DNA of 64,000 nucleotides from Gymnogyps californianus (Eukaryota > Chordata > Aves > Accipitriformes > Cathartidae), in NCBI RefSeq assembly GCF_018139145.2, contig NC_059471.1:82544520-82608519 (forward strand), given 5' to 3'. Of this stretch, positions 1 to 40,913 are shown piece after piece; the stretch's first letter is position 1, and each line of letters starts with the position of its first letter. The notes under the pieces were generated by a model. It was not told where the DNA came from, made no database searches, and saw nothing but the letters and a program-made list of their open reading frames with translations. The translations under genes were made by a program, and so were the position numbers.

Positions 1-740
1 CCTTACTATTGGCTTTTGGTTTGCTGGACAGAAGTGTCTGAATTTTTTTTATACTGGACAAGTGTGTAGGGAACAAATAAATATTAAGGAGTTCTCCCCC
101 AATCCTCAATGTCGCCTTGGGAGTACTGTAGTTTAGTGTTAAGAGGTGTTCATTATTTAACTAATTCTGAAGCACCTGTCACTGACAAAGCACTTATGTG
201 CAGAACATTAATTCTATAACTAGAAAATCTAAATTAATGGACCACTTCTAAGTCCTCAGCACAGAGACCTTTCCATGCTGCACAGGTGATTGGAACTGTT
301 GGGAATGGGTAAAAGATTCAAAAAGGTTTCTCTGTTAAGCAGAGAGACTCCTCTGGATGCTTTTAGACCAAGAATCATTTCAAGTGGTGACAATGAAGAT
401 CTAATTTTCAGGCTGCTGGAAAAGGTGATTTTGCCTCTTGTACATGTTAGGCTTGTCATGGCTTCACCTTTGTTGCCATTATGTTTTGATGGGTAGGGAG
501 GAGTCAGGACACAGGAATACCGAGGTTTTGCTGCCTTCAAGGAATATTTTTATGTTATGATTTGATGTGAAATCTACTTAAGTGTTTGGAAAAATTATGA
601 GTTTCTAGTGCAGGCAGGTTAATAATTACAGAGGAAACAGTTTCTGAGAAAGGAAAGGGATGCTTCCTCTCAGGTATCTAGCAGATCCTACTCTTGATTG
701 CCTTCAAAAGCAATATGCAGTTTTTCATAATCAGAGAAAC
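1..740. other. Intergenic DNA with no recognised feature
   Basis: The sequence is AT-rich, and its open frames (all under 100 residues) resemble no family I know. No splice-consistent exon, RNA gene or repeat is recognisable before the CR1 fragment that begins near 741. Confidence 0.6.
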
Positions 741-1850
741 ATGTATGTTTTAAGGGACCTTTGGGGGTCATCTAGTCCAGTCTCCTTTTCAAGGTAGATC
801 AAATTAGATTGAGTTGCTCAGGGTCTTGTTGAGTTTTGAGTATCTCCAAGGACGAAGATTTCACAGCCTGTCTGGGCAACCTGTTTCAGTGTTGGACCAC
901 CCCAAGGTGAAGTAGGTTTTCCTGTCTCTAATCAGAATTCCCCACATTCCAGCTTGTATCCATTGCTTCTCCTCCTATCATTGTGCACCTTTGAAAAGAG
1001 TCTGGCTCCACCATCTCTATAACCTCCCAGTAGGTGGTTGGAGGCAGCAGCAATATCCCTCTCAGTCTTCTCTTCTTCAGGCTGAACCAGCCCAGTTCTC
1101 TCACCCTCTCCCTTCCATCATGTGTGCCGTCCCCTTAATCATCCTGGTGGCTCTCTGCTGGATGCACTCCAGCATGTCAGTGTCTTTCTTGTACCGAGGA
1201 GTTCAAACCTGGGCACAGCACCAGAGAAGGAGTCTCACGAGTGCTGAGCAGAGGAGGAGGGAAAGACTTGCCTTGGCTTGCTGGCCACTCTCTTGCTAAT
1301 GCAGCCCAGGATGCCGTTGGCTGCCTTTGCCATGGGCGCATTCCTGGCTCATATTCAACTTGTTGTCCACCAGGAACCCCCTGTCCTCTTCTGCAAAGCT
1401 GTGTTGTAGCTGGTCAGTCCCCAGCATGTACTGGTGCCTGCGCTTACTGCTCTCCAGGTGCTGGTCATTTGCCTTTGTTGAGGTTCATGATGTTCCTGGT
1501 GGCCCACCTCTACAGCCTGTTGAGGTTCCTCTGAATAGCAGGCCTACCCTCCAGCATATCAACCACTCTCCCCAATTTGGTATTGTTCATGAACTTCCTG
1601 AGTGTGCACCTCTGTCCTATTGTTCAGGTTATTGATAAAGAAATTAAACAGTATTAGCTCTAGTATCGATCCCTCAGGCATGCAGCAGGTAACCAGCTGC
1701 CAGTTGAACTTTGTACAGTTGACCACAACCCTCTGAGCCTGATGAGCAAGCCAATATTCCACCCACCTTATCATCCATCTTACTAGTACACATCTCACTA
1801 TTTTGGGCATAAGGATACTGTGGAAGACTGTGTCAAAAGCATTTCACTTC
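741..1850 (-). mobile_element. Old 3' CR1 LINE fragment, antisense
   Basis: The low-coordinate edge reads like the CR1 3' end in reverse complement (a 'ggtcatctagtccag' motif at about 767-781). It is followed by the usual antisense 3' UTR phrases about multiple-copy 'cctgtctgggcaacctgttt' type. Further along, a minus-strand frame at 1559-1810 contains a degraded reverse-transcriptase segment: 'PEGSILELILFNFFINNLN' matches the CR1 block around the PQGSVLGP motif. The element is therefore 5'-truncated inside the RT and runs right to left. Stops, indels and a changed PQG motif show it is old and inactive. The 1850 boundary is approximate; similarity fades after the 'gtgtcaaaagcatttcac' phrase. 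Confidence 0.85.
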
Positions 1851-4358
1851 TAGGAATGTTTACATTTGACTATTTGAATTTTCTACTCTACCTCTCCACT
1901 ATCTTTTCTGTTCTTTCTGTGTAGAGCAATCCCTTTTAACCACTGAACATGAACTATCAGAGTCCTGACACTGAACAGAAATGCCTAATTTTGCCCTTGG
2001 TTTCCTTGAGAGTCAGTGGATATAGACACTTCCAGAGGTAAATCAGTTTGTCAAAATCAGAATTAACTCCAAGAGAGTTTTTCTTTCCTGGTAAGCAAAC
2101 GGGCTTGTTTTGTTGGGTTTTTTTTTTTTTTTTTTTTTGACCCTTGCTATGTCCCTTAACCCTTCTGATTTTATCCCTGTGTGTTAACCCTTAATATTGA
2201 TTCCTTCATGCTTATGGAGGGATGTCTTTGTGCCTTGCATGATTTCTCTTTAATTCTCATGTTGTTGAAAAACTCTTGGTAAAGCCACAGTGATTTCTTA
2301 TCTTTGCTTTCTGTCTTGCATCAGAGAGGTTTGCTGTTCTCCATTTATAGCCCTTTTCAGTTACTGCTACCTTCCTGGCAGTCTTCTGTCATTTAGATTA
2401 AGTTTCCAGAAGACTCCATCTCCAGATCCTTGTGTGTTACAGTTTGGTTTATTTTTCTTCTAATCCTTTGACTCCTTCCTCTCCTTACAATAATGAACTC
2501 TTCTCATTCACTTTCACTAAGCTTGCTTCCCACCTTTATATTTTCCGTCATTTTCTGGTGAAAATCACATTGAAAATAGCCACTTCACCAGTAGCTGCTT
2601 CTAGTTTGCTTGGGGTGGGGGTTGGAGGGGGGACAGGGCAAGGGAGAAATCATTGCCATAAGAACTTCCTGGAATAACTGTGCCTATACTAGGTGATTTC
2701 AGCATGCCTGAGAGTTCTGCTGACCTTTAGAGCATGATCCTTTATGCTAACATACTGTTAAACTGTGCCCTGGTGTAAGCTTGGCCCTTCCACCTAGTGC
2801 TTTCCCCAAATACTTCTTGGGGGCAGTTCGGCAGATCATCATTCTGGGGGTCATTACCAATAGGCAGTTTGCACGCAGACACTGATTTGAAAGCTAAGAG
2901 ATTTTACTTAATTACACGCTACTTTGCCTTGGTGCAAAGGAAAATTCTTGGATGTGTTTCATTCACTGGTATATAAGATTGCTGTACCCTGTACCTTTGC
3001 TTTTCCAATAGATTTGATGACTCCATGTATCATTAGGTGCTGTCTTTTGTAGGCCTCTGCTGAGTTTGAAAAATCCCTCCTCCTCCTGTTTAATACTTTG
3101 CAGATTTTTGTGGTTAAACAAGCCTGCATCTCATCTCTTCTTGAGCTTCACAGACAGTATATACATTCTTGCCATGAACCGTAACAGTATTTCCAGTCTT
3201 GCATTTTTGCTCCTTAGTCAACAGGACACATCCATACCTTTCCCAATCAAAAGGACCTTTTAACCATTACAGCCCTGACTTCTGCCTTTACCTCTTCCTA
3301 GTGGTAATGGTGGCCATGATTTGACCAGGCTTAATGAAGTTTATCTCTTCCTACCCATATCTAAGAAGCCTTAGTTAACCAATGATCAAAACAGGTTCCA
3401 AGACACAACGCTGGAAATAACTTACAATCTTCTGATGATAACTGATCTCTCAAAGGGGGACTGAGAGTCCACAACACCTCAGAGCTTAGTTGAACAGCAC
3501 TTGATTAATGTTTAATGGTTTAAGTATTCGAAATTATGCATTCTATGCAGTTTTAAATATTGATCTTGTTGACTTTTCCCTGGGAAAAGAAGAAAAGTTA
3601 TTGAAAATGCTACTTTTAAATGTTATAGTGCTTCCGATGCGGTAAATCTGTCAACAGAGTTCTACAGAGAGACATTTCAGGTTAAACAGATGCAACTGAA
3701 CTTTATCACCAAATAACGATCTTCTTCAAACTTTGGCACAGAAGGATTTTACAGCACTGTACTGACTATGGGTCTTATTCCTCTGTATAGCGAGTCAGAT
3801 CAAGAGCTGGCTTACGGTTTCTTTCACAGCAAGTTGGTGAAATGCAGTTTTGAGAGAGCCGGCAGAAAGGGTATGGAGTGCTAAAAGGAAGCCTAAGGGG
3901 AAGGCTGGCAAATGTCAGTGATGTTCTGGAGCCTGGGAAAGCTGGTCAGGCCATGGGGTTTAGGAAGTTTTGGGGTGTTAACGTGTTGGGGAACGGACAG
4001 AGGAGAAGATTTAGGTGAGGATAAGTGGGATGTCAGAATGTTGTAGAGACTTCAGAAGGCCCGTCGAGAACCAGGGGGAAGAAACCCTCTCTCTTTCCCC
4101 CACTCTAATTTTAGCTGTTCCCTCGCTTTTGTGACCTCTTCCTTCTTTCTCATTCCCCTGGTATATAAGATTCATCAGTACCACCAGAACAGCAGGGGAA
4201 ACAGAGGTCTGTGCAAGCAGGAGGTGAGGACTCAGGCTATATATGCTGCTGTAACAGCTGTCTGTTCTATACAATTGTACATTTTAAGCAGCAAATGTCC
4301 TTTTTGCTTTTCTAACAAAGCTAAACGTTATGTCATTGCTACTAGACTGCCAAGGCTA
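1851..4358. other. Intergenic DNA with a poly(T) tract, no gene seen
   Basis: Only short spurious frames are present. A 21-base T run lies at 2118-2138. I see no splice-bounded exon, promoter island or structural RNA here. Confidence 0.55.
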
Positions 4359-4450
4359 CTGATACAGAATATTTGCTCATGGAAATAATTTAACTTCACC
4401 TTTCCTGATACAGAATATTTGCTTGTGGAAATAATTTAACTTCATCTTTC
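4359..4450 (+). repeat. 46-bp tandem duplication (two copies)
   Basis: Two adjacent copies of a 46-bp unit start at 4359 and 4405, each beginning 'ctgatacagaatatttgct'. They differ at only a few bases (for example 'ctcatgg' versus 'cttgtgg'), so this is a fairly recent local duplication in otherwise unique sequence. Confidence 0.9.
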
Positions 4451-7261
4451 CTACCGAGAGAGAAACCTTGCCCCTTTGTTAGCACTGGACTATCCAGTGG
4501 CAAAAGCTGTGCTGTGATTATGTCCATGGATATAATGATAGAATTTATGGAGATCTGTGGAAGTTCCAATATAGCTACTCAAGAGAAATACAGGAACAAG
4601 ACAGATAAAGGGGCAGAGCATGGATATTTTACTCTTTTACTTCTTGAAGAACCCAGGAGATCTCTGTTACTGTGAATTTCATCTTGGCAAGAAATGGCTT
4701 GAGGTTTTTTGTTCATTTCTTTTTAACCACATACATACCTTATTTTCCTTTTCCTTTGAGAGATGGTTCCATAAAGATGAGCAGCGAACAGGAAACAAGC
4801 TTATAGGACTTGCAGAGGGAAAAATAAGAAGATTTGAAGATTTTTAAAAGATTTAAAGATTTTAAAGACAATTGGAAAATACAGGGTCCTCTTTTGATAT
4901 AAATAATACATGAACCCTGGAGAATGATTTGATGAAAATGGACCTTGAATGCAAGGCAACAAGTATATACACATACACAGCTTTAACCTTCATCCAAATC
5001 ATAAAGTTCCTCAACTGGTGCATTATTACTTATTTTATTTATGAGTAATTTTATTCATTGATATGCTTCATAGAATATTAGAGCAGAACTTCATGAGTAA
5101 TTTGAAGTCAGGATACAAGACAAGATCAGAAAACAAACCCATGTAGTACTTTTAGGATCTGTTATTATTATACCATTATGTTGAAACAAAACTACTGAGA
5201 AATTTATAATGTTTTAAAATAATTTCAGAAAGAAATATGCATTGACATATTGTACTTCTTCAATATTTATTCTTCTCTGCTTAGTCTCATAATAGAAGTG
5301 AACATTAATATGTGGATGGTTTGAAGCAGGTTTGTATACATATACTTTTTTTTTCCCCATTTATAAGTCTCTTGTTTGTTTGTTTGTTTGTTTTTCTGGT
5401 AAAAGCTCCAGATTTTTTAGCATGTTAAAGTATCCAAAGTCTTTGCAAGACCTCATTGATGTAGAAATGTTTTTTTGGACCTGTATGACCAATGCTTTCA
5501 GCTTTTGCAAAGTCAAACTTACATATATACACTTGAAAGTTTCTAGTTCCTTCTAATCTTGGAGGAAACCTTTAGAGTGTGAAGCAACTGTATTCAGTTG
5601 TACAATTGCCAAGCTGTGTGGGAATAGCTGCTGTATTGTTGAGTCTGTTTTAATAATTTCTTTTTGATCAGGTATTAATTTTTTTTAAACAGTCCATGTC
5701 TCATAGGAATTGTGATATAACATTCAACACTTAAGTAGGTCTACTTTAAAATAGAAATGTTCTCTACATATATTTCATCCTTACAAGTCAATGACCCTTT
5801 CACTAAGGAGGTTAGCAGTCCAACTGGCAGTCTCAGCGGGCCCATGGCAGTTCCTACTTTACATAACTTGGGAATGCAAGCACCATAGCAGTCAGTGCTT
5901 CTATATTGATCTCTCTCCTTCCTTCCACTTCATGATAAGTCTGCACCTGATCATGGGGGATGAAAGAATTTATTTTTGATGAGAATGAAGCTAATAAACA
6001 GAAGCCACTGTAATTTCTCCCTGAACATAACTAATGAAACTATCATTGAAATCAGCCTGGAATAATCAAAAAGAACTAAATATTAGTGATGTAGCTTTCA
6101 TTTGGTTTGATTTGTATATGAAGACAGGCAACATGAAGAAACATTTTGAAAGTGGAGTGACTTAGGGTGGATTAGGGGTACCAAGTCTTGCTATGTTTCA
6201 TGTACTTTTTATTTCTTGGTACTTGTCATGACGGTGTTAGTGAAACTTGATTTGCATGCCTGTCTTTACCTAGTGAAGAAAATATTTCTCACATCAGTTT
6301 TGAATAAAACACACAACTTGTACAGCTGTCTCAAATAATAACACTATGGTGGAGTTGATTCAGCATTCTTCAAAATATTTATGGAAAAATATTTTTCCAC
6401 TCTTTGCCAAATCCTTATTTAGAATTTCAGTAATAACTCTAAATACTTATCAATTGGAAAGAATACATAGGTAGGTTAAAAGTATTTTCTGTGTTTTTTT
6501 TTTCCAAAATATTACAAAAACCTTCAAAGAAGCTTCAATAGAGGACTTTTTTGAATATCGAAGAAAATCGCTTGATTTGAATTTCATCTATCTCTATTAT
6601 TTTTGTTTGTGATTATAGCAATGTTGTAGGGATACTTAATTTCAGATTCAGCAAAAAATATTTTTCTCATTTTTATTTGTGCTCTACTTTGTTAATCTTT
6701 TTATATTTTTGTCTGGTATTATATGAAGATTCTATGCCCATTTCTTAAATAACTAGCAGCATTTATAGCAATTATACTGTGGTAACAGGAAGGGGAAAGG
6801 AATTTTTGACTCAGTAATAGATGGGCTCTTTTTCAGTCCTGGTTTGTTTTTAGAGTGTACTTCAGATGGCTTCCTTTCAGTGTGCTTGGTTTTTTTATCA
6901 AGAGGTAGTTGATAATTAATGGTCCACTTGCAGATCTTGTACTGACATGGAGTATTTGCTCAGATGTGGAAGCAGGGAAGTCTTCTTGGGTCTCACTGCA
7001 TAACCACAGCCAGAGAAACCACAAGACAGCTCCTAAAAGCTTCCCTAGCAAGTTTTACCCAAAGCTGATGGAAAGTCTATGTAATCTGAATACATGATCT
7101 TGCCTTTGAAGTAGCAGTAGTACCATAACATTCGTAGAACGAGCATCACAGACGTCACAGCAAACTACCCTGCGACTTTCAAAATAGACTAGGGGCTGTT
7201 TGCTTTCAAGGAGACTTCTTTAGTTTGACTTGGCACTCTGGATTTCTATGCTGTCAGAACA
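4451..7261. other. Intergenic DNA, simple TTTG repeat only
   Basis: AT-rich with no supported gene. A short (TTTG)n tract lies at about 5372-5394. Frames of 60-75 residues here have no recognisable content. Confidence 0.55.
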
Positions 7262-7365
7262 CAGGAACATAACAACATGAGAAAGGCTGTACTGGGTCAG
7301 CCCAAATCTGACAGAGATTCCACCTCTGACTACAGCCAGAAGCAAATGCCTGTGGTTGTGAAAGT
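7262..7365. repeat. Degenerate ancient CR1-like fragment
   Basis: The phrase 'ggctgtactgggtcagccc' at about 7285-7303, followed by a diverged stretch around 'ctgacagagattcc', resembles a conserved segment of old sauropsid CR1/L3-type 3' ends ('catactgggtcagacc'). The match is short and by eye, so class and orientation are tentative. Confidence 0.45.
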
Positions 7366-10300
7366 ATGATGTGAAAGAGTGCAGTCTCAGATCACGATCT
7401 CTTTTCTTCTCGTTTGCTTCTCCTTCCTTATCTTTTGCCAGTCAAAAATGTCCATGCAGAATGGTTTTCTTTTGGAAAATGTAATTTGACAGAGTTGAGA
7501 CACAGCATGGTGATGTGTTGATTTAGCAGAAGACTAGAGTGGAAAATAAGCAGACAGGCTTGCAGGCTAAGCTAGAGTCCTATGGCTGCCCAGACTTAGA
7601 ATCAAGATGCATAAAAGACAAGATAAAACTTTCTAAATTAGCCTGAAGCAGAATGCACAAGCTTTAGTCTTGCAAAAGAAACTGAAATCTTTGATCTTTT
7701 ATTTTGAACTAGGCTATTTTTAAAAGGGTAGAAAACGGTTTTCTGGACAGTCTTGATCTTTTGCCTCTGATACCTGAATGGATGACATATAATGATCTGC
7801 TCTCTCCTTCCACCTTAGCTTGGCACTGATACACTTCTTTCTCTGATAGCACAGTCCCTAGAGCTTGTGTTCTGTGAAGCAACAGCAATCCTGTTTACAT
7901 ACAGACGTACAAAGAAATATTTAATTCCAAGATTAGTCTGCTGTCTTGCCTTTATTTACTCAGGCAAGTGGTAACACAGAACATGCTGAAGACTGGCGGT
8001 TGACTAACTGGGGGAATCAGAGGCAAAAGCCCTGGTACTAGAGGTGAGATGCAGTTTTCAAGTATGAAGATTATGACCTAATGTTCCTTTGGAGTTCAAG
8101 TGGGCAAAATCATGGCAGAAAGGAAAAAACAGTGAAAAGGAATTAAAGAGGTATTACAGAAACTGAAAGTTCTGTAAACACGTGAAAAAAGAAAGGAATT
8201 AAAACAGCATATGCTTGTTTTCCTAGAAGAAGTTGAGAAATGATCTAGTAGTAGGAACTAAATCTTTTGTGCAAAAATTAAAATGTTTCATGATTCACTG
8301 GGAAACCCAAATTGAAGCATCCCAGTCTAAACTGTTAGGACAAAACAAGGGGAATCAGATCGCTTTCTACTAAGTAAATTACTTCCTTCAACTTGGAGCT
8401 TCCTAACTGGGGTAAGCTGCAACAGAAGCTTAAGGATCTGAGACCTCATCTTGAGAAGGAATCAGATGTGTAACAAAGCTGGCTGGACAAGATTTTGATA
8501 CATGACAGTTCCTGAGGGTTTAGAATGTTTTTTTCTCCATGAGAACCCACTGCTGGTTCCCTATGAGAAGCCACTTCAACAGTCAGTCAAGGTCAATTTA
8601 TCATTTATTACAGAAGAAAAAAATGCAAATGAACAAAGATGTTTTAACTTACCGGATCTTCAAAACACTTCCATAATGGACAAAAATGCTAGTACTTATA
8701 GTCCAAGAGAAGCATTGACATATGAACACAAAGTCATGACTGTATGATGACTTAATATGGAAAAAGTCTAAATGATGAAGCATTATATTATTGTGAAACC
8801 CGTAAGAAACTCCTGGCAGTGACAAAATCTAGGATAATAGTAGCATTACAGAAAATAAGATTTATAAAGGATCTTAAGAAATCACCTAGTCTGGCCCTTT
8901 CCTCCATAGCAATACCTACACTACCTACAAAAATACTTTCAGTAGACCATTTTCGCTACTGTTATGCCGCAGAAAATCCATGCTCAGGACAAACCACATA
9001 TCCCAGATAGTACCTTTTTAGATATAAGAATCCTGAAAGGTACTTTGTAAGCTGTCTGGGAAAACTGCAGCATTATGACGGTGACATATACACATAAGTT
9101 TGGTAACCTGTCATAACTACAAGAATAACGAAATGATTGCAGTTGAAACATAGGCATCAAAGCTCAGACTGGAAAAATAACGACGAGTTTTCCAGGTTTC
9201 TCAGCACCAAAAGACATTTTCTGTTGCTTAGTTAAAAGTAGTTTAAGAGAAAATCTGTTAGAGAAGAAGAGAACATCACTATGGAGATAAGTAGGGGGCT
9301 AAGAACAGTCTAGGCCATTGATGTGAAAATGTCCTGATAACAAAGCATACAGTGAACAGTTAAATTTATATAACTTGCGGTTTGAAAATTCTTTCCTTTC
9401 TCTCCATTGATCATGCATTGTATAAGGTGCCACTTGTTAGATGATGATTAGAGCTGAGAAAGGTGTGTTATGATGTGCATTAGGAGAAATTTATGAAAGC
9501 TGTTTGGCTTCGCGTCTTCCTTCAGAATAAATGTAAGAAGGGCAATAAGCTTTTTTACAGAATAAAGTAGGTGAGGCAGTAGGAGCTGTATCTGCTAACA
9601 AAGAAAAGTGGAGCTAAGTAATTTCAATAGCAGGTGAATAGTATATCATAGAGCTGTGGCTCTGAAAGAGAAGCAGCAGCTGAAATATTCAGTATTCAGA
9701 AAATATCCAGAGGTAACACTAGAAACAATCACAGAAACTGGAAGCCATAGAGCAAAGCAGGGAAGCAATTTGATTTGGATTTGGAAGACAGCTGGGAGGG
9801 AGATGACTGGAGCTATGTGGAAGCTGGGAACATTGATGGCAATTTGGGAGCAGTGCGTGGCCAAGATCATGAAGAACATGCTAAGTTATTGGGTGGCAGG
9901 AACAACTATAGGGGTCTTATGACAAAACTTTATGTTTTCTCAGTAGCATTATTCATTTAACAACTTTTTATGTTTTTATACTTGCAGGATAGAACAAGCT
10001 TTGGAAGAACCAGATCAGCATTTGAAGACAATAGAATCAGAGGTCTCAAAATGCAGAGGTAATACGTTCGGACAGATGTGACTGTAATGCTGTCAGCTGT
10101 TGCTCTTCTGTATAAAGGCCTCCAAAATTTGCTGTTTATTCTTCAAGCCAAAGCCCTTGGAGACAAGTGATTAGAGGCAAATATTAGCTTTCATTTTTTT
10201 TAAGGGAGATTCTGAGAAAATCTTGAAATCATGACCTAAATGTACACTAACAGTTAAAAATACACACAACCGATAAAAATAGCCTGCAACTGTTTATTTT

Positions 10301-12911
10301 AAATCTCAGATTTTCCATGATCAACTCTTTTGAGACCAGAGCCATGATTTGCTAACATTTGACAATTAAATGCTGTAACTGAGGGCAGAAATTGGTCGAC
10401 GGAGTCTTTTGCAAATTATGACTGTGAAAGGAAGGAATGAAATAGCTTGATATTCAGATTGTATTTCCGGAGGGGATCCAACAGGGATTTTTTCAGTTCT
10501 TTTAAAAGGCTGGGGTTTTTTCCCCAGCAGATATTCCCCCATAAAGATATTTTGTAATTTGGAAGGAAAAAAACAGTCAGAAGTCATTGTGATACGAAAA
10601 CTACAAAAGCCCTGGATTACTTTGAGTGACTTTTTTTCAGGGTGTAGCAATTTTTAGTACGGGAACTGTAAGGACAATCATAGAGTGAGCTATATGGTAA
10701 GATTTGCAAAACTGTGCACTGCAATGAAACCAAGATGGGCAGAAATTTTTCAGTTTTATGTAAATCAGAGTCTCTTGGTAGTCCAATTTCTGCTTCTGAT
10801 ATTTTAAAGTCTCTTATTTTTCCTTTGCTGTCATACCTTTGCTGGAAGGGCTTTCTGGTGCAGGAGCAGAATTACATATGCTTTCTCAGGTCCAGCTGAC
10901 TAGTAATTGTTGCAGTCTTTGTCCTGGCTAAACTGACCAATACTTACTGACATCTAGTTACCAGGAAACAGCATTTTCTTGTTCTTTGCTGATTATTACA
11001 TCCTACATCAGGCAAGACCGTTTCTACCCACAATGTGATGATAAAAGGAAGAAAGCAGTTTCCTGTTGAAAGTTTTACTTTCTGCTGTTAGGCAGGTAGT
11101 TCCCTTATTGTTCTCATTTAATCAAAAGAGAAAGAGGGGAAATAGTGATTTTTTTTCTCTAGAGAAGTGCAAAGCTTCAAGTGGTGATGACACAAACTTT
11201 TGAATTCTGGTCCACTATTTTAGTCTGCCACAACCAAAGGAAAAATAATTGTACCTGCATGTCAATCATCACTATTTCTTTTGCATGTCAGCCTCCACAA
11301 CTGGTTTTAATGACTGCAGTTTCTATATTGTAGCTACAGGATAAACACTAATTAGCTGTTGGGCACAAAAGTCTTAGTGGGCTGAAAAGAATTGTCTGGG
11401 TATCCCGCTAAGCCAGCAAATAGAGGAATATATACTAAACTGCATGTGAGGACAAGAGTTTTAACTGGATACCTTGGGAAAAAAAAGAGAGTGAGTCAAG
11501 ACATTCACCAAGTGAGCTAGTTCCTTGTAGGGTTCAGTGCTGCCAAACATATATAAAAAAAACTCTTGGCAGCCCAAGTTGTTTTCTTGTCTTCCACAGA
11601 CCATTTCAAAAGTTCTGGTGTTGTTTTGAGTTTACAGTGAAGTACGGTTTTCCTTTATTACATTATTTTGAAGTTAAATTACCCTTTTCTGTCTAGCACC
11701 GCTTTTAGTTCTGATAATCCTGAGGTCGTATCAGCAAGTTTTCTTTTTCACAGATTTGAAACCTGCAGTCTTAATGGAAGCTGAGATCTCCTGTCACAGA
11801 AGCTAAACATTTTAGAATAACCAATATTAAAAATCACAACGAAATCAGGACAGCTGGCAAAACTCGGAGCTGCAAGTAACTCAGAACAAAATGTGGCCTA
11901 CAAAATTAGTTGTTGAAGAAGATGTATGAACTGGAAGAAACACAGGCTTGACTTTTAGATGCTATTATGAGCCTACAGTGCTGACAGTTAAACCCATTTC
12001 TTTTTAATTGCACAAGGAGAAAATACAAAGAGGGCAAAAGGGTGAGTGGGCCATAAAACAGTCCTCTTATGTTGAGGTATTGGCAATGTATCAAACACTG
12101 GAATAGATTCTGAAATTATGCTGTGCTAAGTCACGATACTTATTGTTCCCATTCTCGTCCATAAGCTGTCCCCCCTGTTTATATTGCCTCTGCAATGATG
12201 CAATACTTAGCAAGAGGTGTCCGTGATTTGTGGAAGTATCTGGCTGGATGGCTTAGACCACCAGGAATGGGAATGCTAGCAACTCAAATTATTAACCCCT
12301 AACTCCCCAACCCAACCCATTTATTTACTCAGCTGTTGATTAAAACATTTTTTGGGACATACACTGGTTCTTTTTGGATTTTTTTTTTTAAATGGAGAAA
12401 GTTCCTTACTGAAAAAAAAAAAAATTCTCTGCAGAAATTAGATTTCATCGAAAATCCAGTATTCCGTTGAAAAATTACTTTGATAGGACTTTTTGACCAG
12501 CTCTAAAACTGTCTGTAGAGGTGAACTATGCAACATTGGGGTTTATCTGGTCATGAATTATCCCACTGATAGAGCATCATTAAACATATGTTCAAGACCC
12601 TGCTCCTCGAAGCAAAGGTTTGCTTAAAGCAGGAAAACGGAGGTGGTTCTAAAGTCACTTATCCAATGCAATTTATTTATTTTTATACATACGAGCTAAA
12701 ATAACTCTAGCTGAAAGCTAAGACCTTTTTGTCTTTGTTCAATTTTCTGACAGTATTTTGCACGTGAGCCTATTTCTAAGCAACAATCGAGAAAAACATG
12801 TTAATGGAAAATGAATGGTGCGTATATGTATAGAATCGGCTGCAGGTTATTTAAGGACAGCTCTGGTGGCTAAAACTAGTTAGGTATCTATCTAACTGAA
12901 CATATACCTAA
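7366..12911. other. 5' intergenic DNA upstream of PRPS2
   Basis: No gene is supported. A short CR1-3'-like scrap is possible at about 8866-8910 ('ggatcttaagaaatcacc' followed by 'tagtctggcccttt'). Frames such as 8502-8747 (81 codons) and 9656-9922 (88 codons) lack splice context or family resemblance. GC content rises only after about 13000. Confidence 0.5.
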
Positions 12912-13157
12912 CTACAGCTGTATTTGGCGATTGCTTTTAGGTGACAGCGTCACCTGAACATACACATACCCAACTGCACAGATAGCCAAACCCCTGTTAA
13001 GATCTTCCGTTCGTCCCTCTCCCGAAGTCCGGAAGAGAAGCGGAGGCAGAGCTCTGCCCGCCTGAGGTAAAGCCCGGTCTAACCCTGCTTCCGAGGCAGG
13101 ACAGCAGCTCGTTGCCTGGGAAGGGGCGCGGACTGCACCTGGGCAAGGGGGCTCGGC

Positions 13158-13206
13158 GAGGAGGAGGAGGACGAGGAGGAGGAGGAGGAGGGGGGGGGGG
13201 GAGAGG
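13158..13206 (+). repeat. GAG-trinucleotide and poly(G) purine tract in the promoter island
   Basis: A run of GAG/GAC triplets passes into about a dozen consecutive Gs followed by a GAGAG segment. It sits roughly 300 bp upstream of the PRPS2 start codon. The multiple G runs on the + strand make quadruplex or triplex formation plausible. Confidence 0.85.
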
Positions 13207-13359
13207 GCGCGGCCGGCTCCGCGCGCCTCCCGCCCCGGCTCTGCCCGGCCGAGCACCGCCCCTCCCTTAACGCCAGCCCCCGGCCGGCTAACGGCCGCCG
13301 GCGCTACCTGTGCCCGCGCCCCCCCCGCCAGCGGCCGCCCCCCACCGGTGTCGCCGGCT

Positions 13360-13507
13360 CGCCCCGCCCCCCGGCCCCCCTCCCCTGCCCCTGGCGGCGG
13401 GGCGGGGGCGGGCCCGCGGCGCCGGTTATTTGACCCCGCGCCGTGGCCCCCCGCGCTCTCTCTCTCGCCCTCGCCGCAGCCCCGACCGCCCGGCTCTCGC
13501 CCCCGCC
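13360..13507 (+). promoter_or_regulatory. Likely PRPS2 core promoter and 5' UTR
   Basis: Adjacent GC boxes occur at 13361-13370 (CCCCGCCCC, reverse) and 13399-13413 (GGGGCGGGGGCGGG). A TATA-like TTATTTGA at 13426-13433 lies about 75-80 bp before the start codon. This spacing would give a very short 5' UTR beginning near 13455-13460. The transcription start is inferred from motifs only. Confidence 0.5.
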
Positions 13508-40740
<27,233 letters not shown>

Positions 40741-40907
40741 CTACAGGAGATTACATTGTATCTTTGCAAAGGTCCCTTCAGCTAGCACTGTTGTTTTCGA
40801 CAATGCATCTCAACCGCAAGAAATGAGTATCTTTGTACAATTCCAGAGCTTGTGTGTTTAATTATTATATTTGTCTTGTAATTACCTTTTGTTCTTTGTA
40901 AATGGGC

Positions 40908-40913
40908 AATAAA
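40908..40913 (+). terminator. PRPS2: Proximal PRPS2 polyadenylation signal AATAAA
   Basis: Canonical AATAAA 168 bp after the stop codon. A strongly GT-rich element follows at about 40960-40975 (tcttgtgtgttgtgtaag), as expected downstream of a cleavage site. Confidence 0.8.

Noticed and set aside
8502..8747. 81-codon plus-strand frame upstream of PRPS2
   Set aside because: AT-rich, with no domain, promoter or splice support; the length is expected by chance in this much sequence.
12912..13256. Minus-strand 114-codon frame with a signal-peptide-like poly-Leu run
   Set aside because: The Leu run is the reverse of the GAG repeat in the CpG island; nothing else in it resembles a protein family and no splice or poly(A) context supports it.
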